From positions 893,240-957,239 of the forward strand of contig NMRA01000069.1 of assembly GCA_002633005.1 (NCBI GenBank): 64,000 nucleotides of DNA. The letters run 5' to 3'. The DNA is from Phoronis australis (lineage: Eukaryota > Phoronida > Phoronidae). Shown here piece after piece: positions 62,743 to 64,000 of the stretch. The notes under the pieces were generated by a model. The model saw nothing but the letters and a program-made list of their open reading frames with translations, did not search any database and was not told where the DNA came from. The position numbers and the translations under genes were made by a program. Numbering within the stretch: the stretch's first letter is position 1; each line of letters begins with the position of its first letter.

Positions 62743-62852
62743 TATTGTATATCTTGACCTATAGAGGTCGCTAGCAGTCCAGTTTTCGAAATAAGGTTCT
62801 GTACCGGAACTCACGACGTTTTTGTTGGCTGCTTAATGAAGCAAATACAACA
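62743..62852 (+). repeat. 3' LTR of the gypsy element
   Basis: About 110 bp, preceded by a purine-rich GTAGAGGAG and ending ATACAACA, which is the inverse of the 5' LTR start TGTTGTAT. It carries an extra AGAGGTC compared with the 5' LTR. Its first bases (TATTGTAT) differ by one from the expected TG. Confidence 0.85.
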
Positions 62853-62861
62853 CCCTGCAGC

Positions 62862-63060
62862 GATGTTGAGTAGTGGGAGTGAATACAGGCCCAGTTTGAC
62901 ACCCAGTGAAAAGGACAGCTCATCATCCAGTGAACAGATCGGTGAACCTAAGTTTGATAAGTTTATTGTATTGGAGCTATTTAGAAGGTGCCACGTGTGT
63001 GACGAGGGAGTCGCACGACGGCGGGATGTAAGCAGTTTGGGTGCTCAAGTCACCATCGGG
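62862..63060 (+). pseudogene. Kolobok transposase B, linker and CxxC fragment
   Basis: After the LTR insertion the same protein resumes: SLTPSEKDSSSSSEQ, KFDKFIVLELFRRC, HVCDEG, SLGAQVTI. It corresponds block by block to the fragment in element A at 55401-55600. It ends where the inverted right arm begins, so the catalytic part is absent. Confidence 0.7.
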
Positions 63061-63093
63061 AGTGTGTCGCGGGGCAGTTCTTCCTCTGTACGT

Positions 63094-63412
63094 GAGACCG
63101 ATAATAATGCGTACATCTCGGTAGGCAGCAACAACGTGGCATGTTGACTGACTCGTAAACAAAAGTAAACGACGACCGAACTTATCACAACAGGGGTAGA
63201 ACAATGACTGACTCGACTGCTCTCGCAGTCAGACTGCATGTATGAAAAGAAATTGGGGCGAAATTCTTGCCTCCCAAAACGTCACTTCCGGAGTAGACGA
63301 CGAGTAATTAATTAAGTTACGAAAAGCTGTAAATAAGTGAAAAATATGTATGGGATAATCAGCGAACCCTATTTTTGCTAAAAATGACATGAAATAAAGG
63401 TTGCCTTCGCCT
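63094..63412 (-). repeat. Right inverted arm of Kolobok B with mirrored THAP start
   Basis: On the minus strand it reads from AGGCGAAGGCAACC through GTCAGTCAACATGCCACG into MPRCCCLPRCTHY. This duplicates, inverted, the left terminal 310 bp of the same element. It is diverged by scattered substitutions. Confidence 0.85.
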
Positions 63413-64000
63413 TTAACCCCATGTTTTGTAATGTATAGTCATCATGATTCAAACTTATTCAGAAAATTGTATTGACATTTTCTGAATTTGTCACTGTGAA
63501 CAATCAAAAATGATTAAAGGCACTTGATGTAATTTGTTATCGTGAATTTTTCAATTGCAAAGTTATGTTCAAATTGTTAACTTTGAAACATTTTAACCGG
63601 CTAATTAGCACACATTCCCTGAGACGGTGATAGTGACTGCTTAAAGTGTCGAAAAAAACAAAGTGCCTCTTTCGAATTATGATCAGACCATTTCACAATG
63701 TTTAATATAAATTGTACTTTGGTTGACACAAATATTTACATGTTGGGAGCTTGCATTCGCGTCATTTTTAAGCCGAAAGTTTGATCGCCGAGCGATTCCA
63801 ATACGGGCCGGCTGTCGAGAGTGTGTCCCGTATTGGAATCGGCGACAGTAGCCCTTTTAAGTTGATGCAAAGTACATAAAAGTTCAAGGAAAGACATTAG
63901 TTGGTCATTTCACATCAATTCATATACAAACTGGTCAAAATTTTTACCTTTTGTAAGGTTTTAATCAACTAATTAGCTCAAATTCCAATACGGGCCGGCT
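63413..64000. repeat. Right-edge sequence: start of a ~368-bp repeat and a hairpin
   Basis: CTAATTAGC with similar flanks occurs at 63601 and 63969 (period 368). GATTCCAATACGGG (63794) is inverted at 63827-63840 and repeated directly at the very end (63983-64000). This looks like the beginning of a tandem or TIR-containing repeat that runs off the window. No coding signal. Confidence 0.55.

Larger units (their letters stand above)
59495..62852 (+). mobile_element. Ty3/gypsy LTR retrotransposon with short LTRs, defective
   Basis: Short LTRs (about 95-110 bp) bound an internal region with Gag C-terminus, zinc knuckle, protease start, reverse transcriptase, RNase H, integrase and GPY/F-like tail, in Ty3/gypsy order. 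A perfect 5-bp target duplication CCCTG lies at 59490-59494 and 62853-62857. There is no envelope. Most of gag, the primer-binding site and the protease are missing, and several frameshifts and stops break pol. Inserted in Kolobok element B, so younger than it. Confidence 0.92.
58762..63412 (+). mobile_element. Kolobok-type DNA transposon B, split by a gypsy insertion
   Basis: Termini AGGCGAAGGCAACC and GGTTGCCTTCGCCT are inverted, and TTAA flanks both ends (58758-58761 and 63413-63416). The left arm (to about 59071) and right arm (from about 63094) are inverted copies of over 300 bp. Both include the start of the THAP coding region, so the right arm seems to have been replaced by a copy of the left end. 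Transposase remnants lie at 59023-59470 and 62862-63060. A complete LTR element (59495-62852) interrupts it. Confidence 0.88.

Noticed and set aside
1-64000. tRNA, rRNA or other structured RNA genes
   Set aside because: No cloverleaf with recognisable A/B boxes or rRNA-like segment was seen. A covariance search could still find short ones.

Overview
This is eukaryotic, A+T-rich nuclear DNA from a non-vertebrate metazoan, probably a marine invertebrate. I cannot place it further from sequence alone. The coding exons are small, have clean GT/AG borders, and sit in long introns packed with decayed transposons. Three single N characters (23322, 54742, 60060) look like collapsed assembly gaps.

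Layout: (1) 738-18438, plus strand: the 3' part of a gene with a C-terminal ARMC10/ARMCX-type armadillo domain. It is preceded by a very large His-rich region built of 14-residue repeats. The 5' end lies outside the window. (2) 18439-29210: an intergenic stretch of about 10.8 kb holding repeats, foldback elements, MITEs and one assembly duplication. (3) 46326-29211, minus strand: a complete-looking MAN1/LEMD3 inner nuclear membrane protein gene. It has a LEM domain, a Ser/Arg-rich nucleoplasmic region, two membrane segments, the MSC winged-helix region and a C-terminal RRM-like domain. Thirteen exons are supported by splice sites and reading phase. A 23-base microexon is needed to keep the frame, and a plausible one is present. 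(4) 51650-58747, plus strand: four phase-compatible candidate exons of an unrecognised gene, with one apparent single-base frameshift. (5) 44-64 kb: a dense mobile-element zone. It has three Kolobok-type THAP DNA transposons with TTAA target sites, one of them split by a short-LTR Ty3/gypsy retrotransposon with a perfect 5-bp target duplication. It also has a candidate CACTA-type element carrying eight subterminal 13-mers.

The two recognised genes converge on the repeat-rich centre. The LEMD3 gene and the unknown plus-strand gene diverge from about 46-51 kb. The most unusual coding feature is the His-rich tandem array fused to an ARMC10-like domain. The most informative mobile-element feature is the nested THAP/Kolobok - gypsy structure lying about 10 bp after the stop codon of the unknown gene.
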